DNA from: Macrocystis pyrifera
Lineage: Eukaryota; Sar; Phaeophyceae; Laminariales; Laminariaceae
Direction: 5' to 3'
Assembly: GCA_031763025.1 (NCBI GenBank)
Contig: JASSKH010000012.1
Location: 930,001 to 994,000, forward strand
Length of the DNA: 64,000 nt
Shown here one piece after another: positions 47,346-60,004 of the stretch. The position numbers and the translations under genes were made by a program. Position 1 is the first letter of the stretch, and each line of letters starts with the position of its first letter. The notes below the pieces were generated by a model, which was not told the DNA's origin, searched no databases, and saw nothing but the letters and a program-made list of their open reading frames with translations.

Positions 47346-49016
47346 GTGAATTGAGTTTTCGTAAACTATATTTGCTTCTGTTCCCGCTCCTCACGGCAAG
47401 GTCGAGCGACGCACCAACCGGCGCACGAGTTGTCCCCTTAGCATACTGCTAGGACAAAGCAGCAGCAGCAGCAGCAGCAACGGCAAACAACAACACGTTG
47501 TCTCCATACAATACCCACGAGGGACAGTGCGGCAAAAAGCATTTGCGGTCAAGCTGGTGCAGCCCCAGGCGGTCAAAGGTATTCTCCTCCTGGCGATGCA
47601 GATAGTGATGCGGCAGCGGCCGAAGACCTGATGTGCAAACAAGATCGCAAACCTTCAACCACCAATTCAAGGTTTACTCAGTCGACCGCCGTCGCTTCGA
47701 GATGGGACATGAAGATCACCTGGACACGAAACGCACGGCAAATGTAAGGTCAAACACTCGCGGTTGTACAGTATTGCATGGGAGAGATGACAAGCACAAC
47801 AGTTAATGTTATCACCTTAACAATGTGACACGGAGCATGCGTGGCAAGGCTACTACTCATATCGTGGATGTCGTACACGGGTCAGAGGACTCGTACACTA
47901 CAGTACCTGCCGCAGTCATTAGGTCCGCGTATTTAAGCATAGCGCAAGGGACATGTGAGATAAGTATATCGTGACTTCACTGTAGGGGACAAAGGGTGGA
48001 CATATACCGTCTACCATAGGCAGTAATTTTCATGATCAACAGATCCGATGGTCGTGCACTGAATCGTGCATGGTTAGACCCGTATCGTATCTTCATTAAT
48101 ATTTATAATGTACGTACCTATTACTATTACTTCTCTGAGTAAGGCTAGACGGGTAGGGTCAAAGGTGCGTCGTGTCCACCCTGGCCTGGCCTGAGACCTG
48201 AGATCTGATCCTGGCAACTATTTTGTTGTCATTAATCGAGTAGATCGATTCTTTCGTCTGCATCATTGACAAAGGCTTCAAGTGTAACCCCGTGCATCAC
48301 TTTCTTCTCGATGCCGCGAAGGTTTCTAAGTTAAAAGGGAAAAACGGAACAAATGACCTCAAACCTGAAAGATGCCATGAATCACATCTGAAGGCTTGAC
48401 AACAAAAATGGAAAAGTGTAGTATTCATTTTGAATTTCTATACTAAACATTAACCGACGTTTCATCAATCAAACGACGAAACCTCGGAATGGTGCAATGT
48501 ATCCAGAGGTACAATGGGTAGAAGCGCATGCAAGGCGAAGGAACCAAGCAGGAAATGCTCTTCGAGTCGGTGTCAGTATCGGACCCTAGAACCTCGAAGT
48601 TCTCGAGGATAAATGCATCGGTGTGATATGTTATGGTTGGGGCTAGGGTGTGATATGTTAAAAAAAATAACAAATGTATGTGCGGCAAGCTGTGTGATAC
48701 ATATATTATTACTTTGTACCTAATGGCCGTTTTTTTCCGTAATACTTCACTTTTCTCGTTTGGCCGCGGGTCGTTTCTCGTGCTCCCTGCTGCGGGGCCC
48801 GGGGGGGGCCGCGTGGACAGTACGGTGCAAGCGTTGGCTCCGGCCAGGCTATGTGGCACATGCTCGAGGTGGTCAAAGTCACGTGACCCAGCAAGCAAGT
48901 CAGGGGATGGGGTCCCACCTCCGAAAAGCCATCTAGGGGCTCGGAAACCTACCCGGATCTTCGTATTTTTAACTGCAAAGATTTTGCTCTTCTCGCTTTT
49001 TGCTGCAACTGCAACA
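47346..49016. other. Anonymous DNA with an AGC microsatellite
   Basis: Contains (AGC)7 at 47458-47478. A 254-codon minus-strand frame (49207-48443) and a 200-codon plus-strand frame (48678-49280) overlap but look like low-complexity or chance openings; neither has a recognisable domain. Confidence 0.4.
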
Positions 49017-49351
49017 ACAGCAACAACAGGCGTACGAGTGCTGCTCGAGTCGAGTGTTGCTCGAGTGATGCTGGGTTCTGCTGCTCTGCTGCTGAGTGCT
49101 CGTGTGCCCGTGGCTGCTTGGTCACGTTGTGCTCGTGTTCGTCTCGTGCTCGTTGCGATTGAGCAATCGAGTGGTAGTTGTCGCGTGTGTTTTGTTTTGC
49201 GGTGCAATAGGCGTGAGAAACCTACTCATGCTCGTGCACTCGAATACTGCTCGAGCAGTACGTGCTCGAGCAGTACGTAGCAGTACAAGACCAGCAACAA
49301 CAACAGGCGTAAGAGTGCTCCTCGAATCGAGTGTTGCTCGAGTGCTGCTGA

Positions 49352-49387
<36 letters not shown>

Positions 49388-49411
49388 AGTGCTCGTGTGT
49401 TCGTGACTGCT
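49017..49411. repeat. Direct repeat pair with a CTG expansion
   Basis: 49017-49115 and 49285-49411 are diverged copies: CAACAACAGGCGTACGAGTG against CAACAACAGGCGTAAGAGTG, then GTGTTGCTCGAGTG in both, ending TGCTGAGTGCTCGTGTG. The second copy holds (GCT)11 at 49354-49386 where the first has only a few interrupted CTG triplets. Confidence 0.75.
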
Positions 49412-49564
49412 AGGCCACAAGACGTGAGAAAAACGGCTGTGTCCACCACGAAAATACCTGGTAGCATTTTTTAGTATCTCGATGCGATTCATCATTTATC
49501 GGATCTTTGTACCACATATTGCGTTGCGTGTAATAGCCGAGTGCTCAGTGCCCTTTGTACATTG

Positions 49565-50005
49565 TGCCCGTGCCACGCGGTTCGCTTATCATTATGCTAC
49601 TACGCCCGTTGCTGCTGCCGCTACTGCCACACACAATCACGGTATAGCTGCTACTGTTGTTGGCACAAGTTTCTTTTCTTGCTGCCACCTGTATCGTATT
49701 TTCGCCCGTGCCACGCGGTTGCTTATCTTGCTACTCCTGTTGTTGCTGCCGCTGCTGCTGCACACTGCTGCGCACAATCACGGTATTATAGCTGCTGCTA
49801 AGTACTACCGTTGCTGCTGGTGCCTTTTCTTCCTGCTACCCAAATTATTTAATTTTTTCGCCCGAGTCACCCGGTGGCTTATCTTGGTGCTCCTGCTGAT
49901 GTCGCTGCTGCTGGACACTATCACGGTGTAGCTACTGCTGTTGTTGCTGGCGCAGGTTGCTTTCCTCGCTGCCACTCTTAGTTTTTGTGTCCGTGCGACG
50001 GATGG
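49565..50005. repeat. Three-unit minisatellite, 130-155 bp
   Basis: Successive units are marked by CGTGCCACGCGGTTCGCTTATC (49570), CGTGCCACGCGGTTGCTTATC (49709), CGAGTCACCCGGTGGCTTATC (49862) and a partial CGTGCGACGGATGG (49992). Each is followed by CTCCTGTTG-like, GCTGCTG and AATCACGGTAT or ATCACGGTGT blocks. Spacing is 139, 153 and 130 bp. Confidence 0.75.
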
Positions 50006-50129
50006 TTTTATCACAACCTGGCTATAACGTGTACCAGTATATTTTGTACCGGGTGTTAATTGCGTTGCGCGTTTATAGGGTTGTCCGTAAACTAATTCTC
50101 GAGCTTGATTAGTTTTTGTTGTCCCGACG

Positions 50130-52620
50130 AAACATGTGCAGTTCATGCAGATCATACAGATCCTACCCGGTGAAAATGTACAGAAGACACAGACCAAGAT
50201 CCCACTCAGTTAGAATCCTGCCGGATATTACAAAACCTGCACATCATACAGATAATACAGATCCTGCAGGTCATGCAAATCCACCGATAAACAAGTGCAG
50301 ATCATGCAGATCGTACAAACCCCATTCCGGTCAAGATGAACATAGCATATAGATCACATATATTCCACTCAGGTAGATCATACAGATCCTGCAGATCACA
50401 CATATGTACAGATCACACAAAAGAAGTTCCCACTGAGGTGTACAAGTGTGAATATGTACCTCAAACCGACCCCGTCCCATCTAAACATGATGTAAACAAT
50501 TATGAAGTATCCAGATTTTCAAATACTGCAGATCATACAGAAATCCTGCAAAGTTCCCACTCAGGTACACACGTGTGAAATATCTACCTCATCATACAAA
50601 TACCACCCGGTAAATATGTACAGATCGCACACATCAACATCCCCCTCAGGTACACACCTGCCAAATAGTACAGATCCTGCATATCATACAATTCCTCCAG
50701 GTCATGCAAACCCAGCGATAAACATGTGCAGATCATGCAGATCATACAGACCCCATCCCGGTCAAGATGAACAGATCATACAGATCACACAGATTCCGCT
50801 CAGGTAGATCTTGAAGATTTTGCAGATCACACACGTGTACAGAACATACAGATCCTGCATAATACACAGATCAAGTACTCGCTCAGGTATAAACGTGTGA
50901 AATATCTTCCTCATACAGACCCCATATCGCCTAACCATAATGTAAACAAAGTGTGGGGTATTCAGATTTTACAGATCTTTCAGATAGTAAAGAAATCCTG
51001 CAAGCTCCCAGTCGGGTACACAAGTGTGAAATATCTACCTCATACAGACCCCATTCCTGCTAAACATGCTGAAAGCAAGTGTGAAGCATCCAAACTTTTT
51101 AGATCCTCCAAATCATACAGAAGTTTTGCAGATCATACAGAACCTGAAAAACGTACAGACCGCATCCCGGTTAAGATTTACAGATCATGCAGATCATACA
51201 GATCATATAGATTCTTCTGAGGTAGATCATACAGATCTTGCAGATCATTCATATTCTGCAGATCATACCTATCCTGCAGATCATACAGATCCCACCCGGT
51301 AAAGATGTACGGATCACATGGGTTCCATTCAGGTACACATCTGTGAACATCTACTTCATCCAGACCCCATCCCGGCTAAACATGCTGTAAGCAAGCGTGA
51401 AGTATCCAGATTTTATAGATCCTCCAAATCATACAGAAATTCTGCAGATCATACAGATCCTGAAAATCGTACCGACCGCATGCCGAATAAGATGTACAGA
51501 TCATAGAGATCACACAGTTTCCTCGCAGGTAGATCATACGGATCCTGCAGATAGTAGAGATTCTGCAGATCATACCTATCCTGCAGATCATACAGATCCC
51601 ACCCGGTAAAGATGTACAGATAACATGGGTCCCAATCAGGTATACACCTGTGAAATATCTACCTCATACTGACCCCATCCCATTTAAACATGCAGTAAAC
51701 ATGTTTGAAGTATCTAGATTTTACAGATCCTTCAGATCATACAGAAATACCGCAGACCATACAGATCCTGCGGATCACACAGATCCTGCAGATCATGCAA
51801 ACCCACCGATGAAAATGTGCACGTCATGCAGATCGTACATACCCTATCCCGGTGTACAGATCATACAGATCACACAGAATACACTCAGGTAGATCATACG
51901 AATCCTGCAGATTATACAGCTCCTGAAGATCAATGGCACCCACCGATAAACATGTGGAGATCATGCAGGTCGTACAGACCCTACCTCGCTCAAGATCTAC
52001 AGATCAGGCAGATCGGACAGATCCCATTCTGGTCGAGATGTACTGGTTGTATAGATCACTCAGATTCTACTCAGGTACACATCTATGAAAATTTCAACCA
52101 CACAGATCACTTTCAGGCTAAACACGTGCGCGTCATTGAGATCAACCAGATCCAACCTGGCACACAAGTGCACATGATACGGATCGTACACGTCTCCCCA
52201 GGCAAACTAGTTGGAGTGTGTAGATAATAGATCCCCCATAACTTTTTTGTTTTTTTTTAGCGCCCCGGACAGCGAGTCCTTCAGATAATGCAGATAGATC
52301 CTCCATATCATACACACGCGGCATTCAGATCATCCCATTCGGTACGAAAGTGCAATCATCAAGACCAAGTAGATCTCACCGCCAAAAACAGGGTGATTCA
52401 TCTGCATTATAAAAATCCTGCAAATCGTACAGATCCTTCAGATCATGCAGACCCACCCACGCAAAGCTATTTTCAAGTTAATCACGGTACGTGTATGTTG
52501 GATTAGAATGTGTAGTCATGCAGATCATGCAGACTCCACCCGATAGAGGTGTTCAATTCATCAAGGACTACATATATATCGATGATACAGATCCCACCCA
52601 GGCAATAAATACCTGGATGA
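50130..52620. repeat. AGATCATAC satellite with about 310-bp higher-order units
   Basis: The stretch is dominated by 9-bp variants of AGATCATAC and AGATCCTGC alternating as 18-bp pairs. A larger frame is superposed: phrases such as ATCTACCTCATACAGACCCC recur near 50903, 51033, 51350 and 51655, and CCCGGTAAAGATGTAC at 51293 and 51600, giving about 305-315 bp periodicity in the centre. Because 18 bp is a multiple of three, many frames stay open and translate as DHTDPA repeats; these are not taken as genes. Copies become sparse towards 52600. Confidence 0.85.
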
Positions 52621-53700
52621 TACAAATCCCGTCAATTTCCTTCTGGATGCTACGCTTTCCTTTGAGCAATACAGTAGCCAATGCCTCCTATACGCCAAGA
52701 CATGGGAGAGCATCGAAGACTAAACTACTACTCTTCGCTTTTAGCAATATTCCAGTACTACTGCAACCCATGACTCATTTTATTTCGAGATCATTTTTAC
52801 TCAAACCAGAGGTGCAAGGGTTTTACCTGCGTCTATCTTTTCAACTTGCGACACCCCCCAGATTTCATGCCACCCACATCCCGAAGGGGAATCTAGTATA
52901 TATGTACGTAAATAGATGTATTAACAACCTATCTATGCGTATAATCTTCTTTTATTAGTAGAAATAGTGTAGTAGCGACAGGTGCATGTTACACAGGTTG
53001 TGCGGGGAGTAAGATTGTTCGTACGGGTGTCTGTTATGCTAATATCTTCGTTATTCTGGGGGTCTACTGCCCCCATGTATATACTCACAGGCTTTCTATT
53101 AGTCTTTCTCGCGCCATGACGCCTGCCCGGCATGAAAACCTGGGAACGTCACCTACTTTTAATAGCCGTGGCGCCCATCTTGTCAATCTGCAGAATGTCA
53201 CACGTACGTACCTGAATGTGCTCGGTTCAGGGGCATTATACGTAGGTATGGGTATCTGCTTCGTGCACAACCAAGCACAACATCCATACATAGTACATGC
53301 CAGACGCCACTACTCGTATCATACGTCATTTCTTTCTACGTCTCTTCTTGGTACATAATCTCATCATTTTGTGCACCGGCTCGTATCATACGGCATTTCT
53401 TCCTTCGTCTCTTTGGTACGTACGTACGTCATCGTATCATATCGGGCAGCGGTGCCACAGTAGTAACATGTACGAGCTCATTCATACATTTCGGTACCTG
53501 GTATGTACAACATGCAACATGCACACAAACACCAAGAGGCAAACCGATCGTTTTTTATTACAATTAGTACAGGTCTTTCTTAATACCGGGGTCTCTGTTA
53601 TTTCTTCAATATTGTTGCTTGGTGGTTATAGTTCTCGTGTCGACACCAACAAATCGTTGAACGGACTGTCATACGTTGTTGGTGATGTGAAATACCCCTC
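52621..53700. other. Anonymous DNA
   Basis: ORFs at 52491-52958 and 53297-53770 have no recognisable domains and partly derive from repeat text. No supported gene or RNA. Confidence 0.35.
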
Positions 53701-53714
53701 GATGACCGAACAGA

Positions 53715-54355
53715 ACGGGTTGTCCGAGCACCCGGGCTTGCCCGAGGACTCGTTGCTGATTTCGTCTTAAAACCTGGGTTCCCTGCCACGGGTTCGCGGG
53801 TTTCACTTTGAAAATTACCTGAGTGCTCGTCTGTGACGCGTACTCGGCCGGGTACACGTCTACTGCGTTCCTCTATAAAAAACATAGTACACCTCAGATA
53901 CCATTCTATGCCATGTACCTGAAGTAATGTCGAAATAAATTTTAGATGATTCTGAAATACGTCATCTGTGCGTTCGACTGATTAAATTCATACTCGACTT
54001 TGGAAGCTGCGTGATTCGCCTGTTCGATACTTCATTTCTACAGCAGTGGGCGGGTTGTACGAGTATGGTGATCGGGGCGCGCGTATTATGTACGTATGTA
54101 ATTCGAATTCATAGTGACTCCCTCGAATGTTACCCTGGTCAACTGGACCATTTTCCTGATTCATTCTGCGGAAAGCATAGTAGAAAAGGCCGGCAGAAGC
54201 AATTTGTACCGCGGGTGATCGAAAGCAGGTTGCCCGGCGAGAACAACCCGGTCGGACATAACCCGTGACGAGTTCGGGTTTGACTATAAACTCCCGGGTT
54301 TTGGGGGTGACCACAACGCGGGTATTCGGCGGGTTCGAGTACCCGGGTACCAACG
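53715..54355. repeat. Segment with CGGGTT/ACCCG-rich ends, possible non-autonomous element
   Basis: The left side carries AACGGGTT, CACCCGGGCTTG, CACGGGTTCGCGGGTTT; the right side carries AACCCGGTCG, TAACCCGTGACGAGTTCGGG, CTCCCGGGTTTTGG, GGCGGGTTCGAGTACCCGGG. The middle (53830-54200) is ordinary. Motif clustering at both sides recalls subterminal repeats of hAT-like elements, but no inverted ends were fixed. Confidence 0.35.
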
Positions 54356-55383
54356 AGCGTCGGAGGGGCCATCATTGGGTCGTAGACTGCTAAACAGTCT
54401 TCACTGAGAACGGTCACGTCGTAGAAATTCAAATGAATTACGGTAACATGTTTTCGCTGAGAACCAGATGCGGAAACACGACATAAAAGCATGTCTAGTT
54501 TCAAATGTTTTATTGGATAGCATCAGGTACATCAGGGCATGCCTCCTATGTAGCTTAACAATTCAAGGGCCATTAATTGATGATAACTCTACGTAGCTAC
54601 TGGTACACTCACTAAGGGAATACAAAACCTCTGAAGCTTCAAGACGAAATAGCTGCGTACGAACAAACGCGAAGAACTGACTGATCACAGTGTTTGCAAG
54701 CAACGGGCTGGACCTGCTCCGTGGGCGACTGGTTTTACCTCCAACAACAGCTAAATCAGGAGCTAGCGGCAGTTCAAAAGTACAAATAACAATCCTCGGC
54801 GTTTTTTTTTCCTTTCGCGAAATGTATCTGACTGATCAACGTCAAAGCTCATGCTGCATGTTGATGGATGGCAAACGTAAATAATCGATATCATTGGATG
54901 CTTTCACGTGACAGTTTAATCGTAATCGAGGCGTGCTTTTATGGTGGATAATACGATGAACATAATATGTTGTGTCTCTCAGAATCTCAGAATGAACAAT
55001 GCCCAAGACTATAGTCTCTGTATATAAATAAAAATATTTATCGTGAAGGTTTCGGTATGGTCTTGGGCAAAGCGGGGACCGGCGACTGTGTAGGACTTCA
55101 ACAACTCATAGCAAGCACCAAACGTGGTGTATTGGCGGGCATTGTCTTACCCTGTGTTGACCCCCCGAATGGTCCAAGGCTGGCTGGAGTTCCTCTAAGT
55201 AAGGTGAAGGTGTTACGTACTGAGCCATACAGGTAAAAGATCGATCTATTACCCCCTGCCAAGAGGGTAATTCTTATAACACTCTCCCCCCCTCTGAACC
55301 TTTCGTTGGGGCGTCAGAACCGTATACGTCTGTACGCCGACATACATACCCGCTTCGTTTCATTACCCGGGAGACCAGGGGAA
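54356..55383. other. Anonymous DNA
   Basis: No supported gene, RNA or repeat in about 1 kb. ORFs are short and unrecognised. Confidence 0.35.
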
Positions 55384-55636
55384 TTTTTTTTTTTTTTTTT
55401 TGGCATGGACAACCGTTTCTGTAAAAGAAACGTTCGAAGTGAGGTTCGAACCCGTCACCTGGCACACGTCAAATGTGAAGGTGATACCTATTGAGCGATA
55501 GACCGATCGATCACTCGGATCAGGACAATCCTTAAAACAATTTACAACAATACGGCTGGCTGTCGTTATGCCTTTTCCAGCACGAACGAGCTGTTGAAGC
55601 ACATAAATCGGCCTCCTTGTTTTACTCCAACGTACT
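55384..55636 (-). repeat. tRNA-like repeat with oligo(A) tail, copy 1
   Basis: Read on the minus strand, a 235-bp unit (55636-55402) ends in an A18 tail. Its 3' half has a box-B-like GGGTTCGAACC, and upstream an A-box-like GATCGATCGGTCTATCGC at tRNA-like spacing; the cloverleaf is degenerate. A second copy lies 270 bp away. This fits a tRNA-derived SINE, although the tRNA-like part is not at the 5' end as usual. Confidence 0.5.
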
Positions 55637-55661
55637 GGGGAACAAGGGGAACGTGTTGTTG

Positions 55662-55906
55662 TTTTTTTTTAGGCATGGGAAACCGTTTCTGTAAACGAAA
55701 CGTTCGAAGTGAGGTTCGAACCCGTGACCTGGACGACGTCCAATGTGAAGGTGTTACATATTGAGCGATAGACCGATCGATCACTCGGATCAGGGCAATC
55801 TTTAAAACATTTTACAACAATACGGCTGGCTGTCGTTATGCCTTTTCCAGCACGAACGAGCTGTTGGAGCACATAAATCGGCCTCCTTGTTTTAGTCCAA
55901 CGTACT
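55662..55906 (-). repeat. tRNA-like repeat with oligo(A) tail, copy 2
   Basis: Same 235-bp unit (55906-55672), over 90 percent like copy 1 by eye, with a shorter A9 tail. Both are in the same orientation, separated by about 35 bp of other sequence. Confidence 0.5.
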
Positions 55907-56669
55907 TCGGTATAGTATTATTGCCTTTGCTTCCCAGATGGGTGTTCCCTCGAAATCGAGGCGAGTTCCTGATGGTTGAAAACGGGACGAATATCTTGGG
56001 TCTCTGACAAAAAACAATAGTACTACCAGATGTTCAGCAATATGATCTCGCTACTCGCTGCCGATATATGATATGAGTGAGGTTGCGTTACTTCTGTAGT
56101 TTCGTCATTTTCCACACGAGCTTTGTCTTGAAATACCTTTTCTCCAATGTACTGACCTTGGCATGCTATGCATGTCTTTCCAACCCTGCTTCCCAGATGG
56201 GACTCTACTCCCAACGAATATCTATTTGGTGGTGTCAAATGCGATGAGAAGGTCGTGTTCCTGAGAATAGGTGGGAGGCGACGATATTTGCCCTGCACAA
56301 ACAATGACCACAACATATCCATCCCATCATTTCAGGAGTTATGCGTACTTCTTAACCCTTTTTAGTCGGCAACGTAATTTTCCTCGTTTTCTGCATATTT
56401 TAGTGTGCTTAGTTAGAGTCGATCTTAACGACACGTATTATATTTCGTTTTTTCCCTGAATTTCGGCGTGTGAACAATTTCAGAGAGAGTGGAATCTGGG
56501 CGAGTAAGTGCCTCAGTTGACAAATAATCGTCCATCCGGCACAAAACCGTGACTACAGCAGCTAGCTGCGCTCGCGCAAAGGTATCCGTGCGGCGGTTCT
56601 ACTGACATCGCCCTGACCCGCAGGTGTTATAATAATGATTACCCTGGGCTGGGTAATCGATCAGTCGTT

Positions 56670-56760
56670 TACCCCTATAGCTCAGTACGTACGTAACAGC
56701 TTCACGTTTGACGTCGCTGATGACACCGGTTCGAATGTCACTTTGAACGTTTCTTTTTTT
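56670..56760 (+). repeat. Diverged tRNA-like relative
   Basis: On the plus strand TATAGCTCAGTACG (A-box-like) and CCGGTTCGAATG (box-B-like) are followed by CACTTTGAACGTTTC and a T7 run, matching the 3' part of the 55-kb units (CACTTCGAACGTTTC). Stems do not fold into a standard tRNA. Confidence 0.4.
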
Positions 56761-59261
56761 AAATACTTACCGGAACGCTGAAGCGTGTGTATCAAAAACC
56801 ACATCTCCCGGGTTCCCGAGGTATTGGAAACGAACAAGGTGGGCCGTGCATGGTACCGACGCCTAACTTACCGCGTCAATCAGAGGTGGGGAGAGTGTTA
56901 TAAGGATCACCCTGGGCATCGGTTTGTCTTTTACCGCCAGAGATCAGTGGGTAATACCTTCACAGAGGCAGGTGTCGGTACGTTGGGGAGTAAAATCAAT
57001 CACCAACTCGTCGCGCTACAAGGTCCAGCGCGACCGCTCTGGAGTGTTACCGTCACCGATTCAGTCGGTCGGCTACCTCGATGCAATTACTTGTAAACTC
57101 GGCCACTAGAGTCCAGAAAGCTATTATTGCGCCTTCTGTGTTCGGCCATGACTGGCGAATGACCGCGAATACGACGCTTGTCAGGCTTGTGCCCTGGCGT
57201 GTGGTGGCACAGCTCATGCGTTGGCACCGCCCGAAATTCTACAACCTTCTGAAAAACATCAAAATTTCAAGACGTCATTTTTCGGGGCCGGAGGTTTTCG
57301 GCTTTTCCCGAAATAAAATCGGGGAAAATACCTGAAGCTCGGGGAAAATTCTGAAAGCAAACGGAAACACACTCCTTGTTAAGGTCGAACATTAGGTAGT
57401 ACGCTGTTGTTGATGCTACTTGATATATTTTCAAACGAGTACGCGTGTCGTCTTGGGTGCTGCTCTAACGTCGATACATCGTACTTGGCGTATCCGGCTG
57501 CAAAACCCAACATGCACGCCGACGATAACGGCGTTTTGTGGTGTATTGTCAACGTTTTCTCATATTGTTGCACGTGAGATATGTAAAATCAGAAGAGGAT
57601 TCGCGGGCTGTAGTAGCAAGGCTGGGTCACCGTCAAAAGGGTTCGCGCTCCAAGCGGTCTATGTCCCTACGTGATCACAGCAGTGTGTTGTTTCACCGCC
57701 GAATCTGCAAGAGCGCCACATGGACAAAGTTGATGCTCATCGACTACCAGCAGGGATGCTTATCCTTGGTCGAGATAGAAGTTGACGCAAGGTACAGCGG
57801 CGGGAGAGACACGTCTGCTAACAAATAAGAGCATGAATGAGGCCCTTTGAGTCAGTAGCACTACAATGTCACGACGCTTGAAAAGGGAGAGTTTGAACGG
57901 CTTCGATACATCCCAGGGAAGCTAGAGACTCTCACCACGTTATATATGAAGGCGTGAGTTGGAAGGGCGAGTCTATTTTGTATTGAAACAGTTTATGTAG
58001 GAATATCACTACCTTTCCGTTATAGGTTCTCGCTCACGTCGCAAAGATAGCCCAAAACGATTTCAAAAGTATTAGCTCCTTTGCATGCGCGCGTAACAGT
58101 GAATGGTAACGCACTACTATCCGATCAGGTATGCACAGTTCACATCCAGCGAACCCAGCTATCCCATAAATTCATGCTTCGAAATACCTGGTATACAACA
58201 AAAAAAAATATATTTCTCCACACACACGCCAAACGCGGCACCGCGGGGAGGACATATCCGATGGTACTCGAAAATGGTCACATCCACAACCAACACGAAA
58301 ACCACACGAGCTGGTCACCTCTACACGTAACGCCGGAGAAGGTGACAGACATTTCTACTCTACAAGAGAAATACATATTTTTCTTGACGTTTTTCATGCG
58401 TCAGTCTCAACCCACTGCCGATTGCAGACGCGCCCTGTGCAGAGAGCAACAAAGCATACACCCAGGCTTAAAAATCGCACTGCGCTTCCAACACATCGTC
58501 GAGAAAGCCAATATTTATTGTTGAACGAATGCCATCGCCTTTTCCACCGAAGACCGCGCCGGTACTGGTTATCCTACACCAACTGCACCGAGATCGGTCG
58601 ACGCCTTGTACGAGGTACTGTATACAAGATTGGAACATGCGGGCTTGGTATTATGCGATGTCGTCTCCGTCGCGCTTTCTATGGCTTGTATGGAAAACCC
58701 TGCTCAGACATCGTCGAGAGCGAATGCACATGCCAGGAGAGCGGCGGCGGGCACGCTAAATTATTTTTGTGCATCTTGATCGCAAACTCGACATTGCGCT
58801 ACTTTTTCGAAGGAGTCTATTAGTAGCAGTTTTATTCAAAGCTACTCCTTTGAGCCTTCGGGGTATTATCCAATGAGTGACATGGCGTTATCACATCATA
58901 TATTGAGAACAGCAATTATCTTCCGACCATTGCGAAGGCATGAAGTTGGGTTTGAAGCGGAGACGAGGTTGTTAATTGTATCAACGAGTACAGACGTGCA
59001 TGCGGGGCCAGTGTCGCTATGATTCAACAACACGACGGGCCTATATTATACGTTAGCGTACGTACGTGTTTGCCCTTTTTTCCTGTTCTAGGCGACATTA
59101 TATAATGCACCGATGTGCTGCTGATGCTGTTGTATGGTGTACGTAACCCAGTTGTACAACGGTTGGATACGACCAACATTTGTGAACAACAGCCGTTGTG
59201 CTGCTGTACCTCGTCTGATTAGCGTGATAACACGTGTATGCAACACATACATGTGAGATTA
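56761..59261. other. Anonymous DNA
   Basis: Several ORFs of 60-150 codons on both strands (for example 57081-57335, 58081-58524 and 58422-58823) show no domain I recognise and no splice-linked partner. No gene is supported. Confidence 0.35.
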
Positions 59262-59945
59262 TATAACCGTGCAACTGTGTGTGTTGGGAATTCACGTCGT
59301 TGTGATACGTGTCTCTGTGCACTACGTCCATCTATTTATTGTTGGTGGACATTTCTCGCACGATCCATGGTCCCCGACGTTAAGACTGGCAAAATAGGAT
59401 TCCAGGTTTTCTGTTGCAGCAGGGCGGGTAATTTTAGCGATAATACGTTTTCCATGCACGGTTGTGTGGTACATAATTGGTATAAGTGCGCGTATCGGAA
59501 CCTAATTTGATGTGCCACATCGGTCACCGTATGTACTGTGATGAAAGTCTCAGTGCTTATATATAGGTAACATCTTGATACGACAGGAAGGACACCTATA
59601 ATACGATAGTGATACTGTAGCACGTGAACCCATTTAATTTCCTTGGCAATGGTGATAGGATTATGTTGGTATACAATATAGGGCGAAAAGGTCATCGCAG
59701 TGGGGTTGTACGAGAGTCTTGCATTATTTGCGATATGTGGGACGAGCTATCGCCGCAGTGATGTGGGACGTGAGAATCTTACATTTGTAGTACGTATGGC
59801 GGAAGATCCTTTGTTGATGATAAGAAATGCTCGAATTGCCAGATGGAGATGATACATTAAAGAAGATGTATCGGTGGATAAAATATATTTGTGGACTACG
59901 AGCGAAAGGTTGGGTACAATCAGGTCAAACGTGGTTTCCTTGGTT
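59262..59945. repeat. Dispersed repeat R, uninterrupted copy (empty site)
   Basis: Matches 4976-5306 joined directly to 6765-7168. Around 59555 the text GCTTATATATAGGTAAC corresponds to the TA insertion point of the 1.46-kb TIR element, so this is a paralogous empty site. The homology ends at about 59945, close to the start of the copia A remnant. Confidence 0.75.
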
Positions 59946-60004
59946 CCCTTGCGCTTTAGCAAGCGTAGGGACGACAGTCTCGGATACTCGTGCTGCGGTA
60001 AACG

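Noticed and set aside
48443..49280. Overlapping 254-codon minus and 200-codon plus ORFs
   Set aside because: They overlap each other, include CTG-repeat text and low-complexity residues, and show no recognisable domain or splice context.
50116..52227. Chain of plus-strand ORFs rich in Asp, His, Thr and Pro
   Set aside because: They are translations of the 18-bp satellite unit, which stays open because its length is a multiple of three. There are no conserved starts and frames switch between blocks.
50130..52620. CRISPR-like array
   Set aside because: Units are directly adjacent 9/18-bp variants without unique spacers of constant length, in a eukaryotic context.
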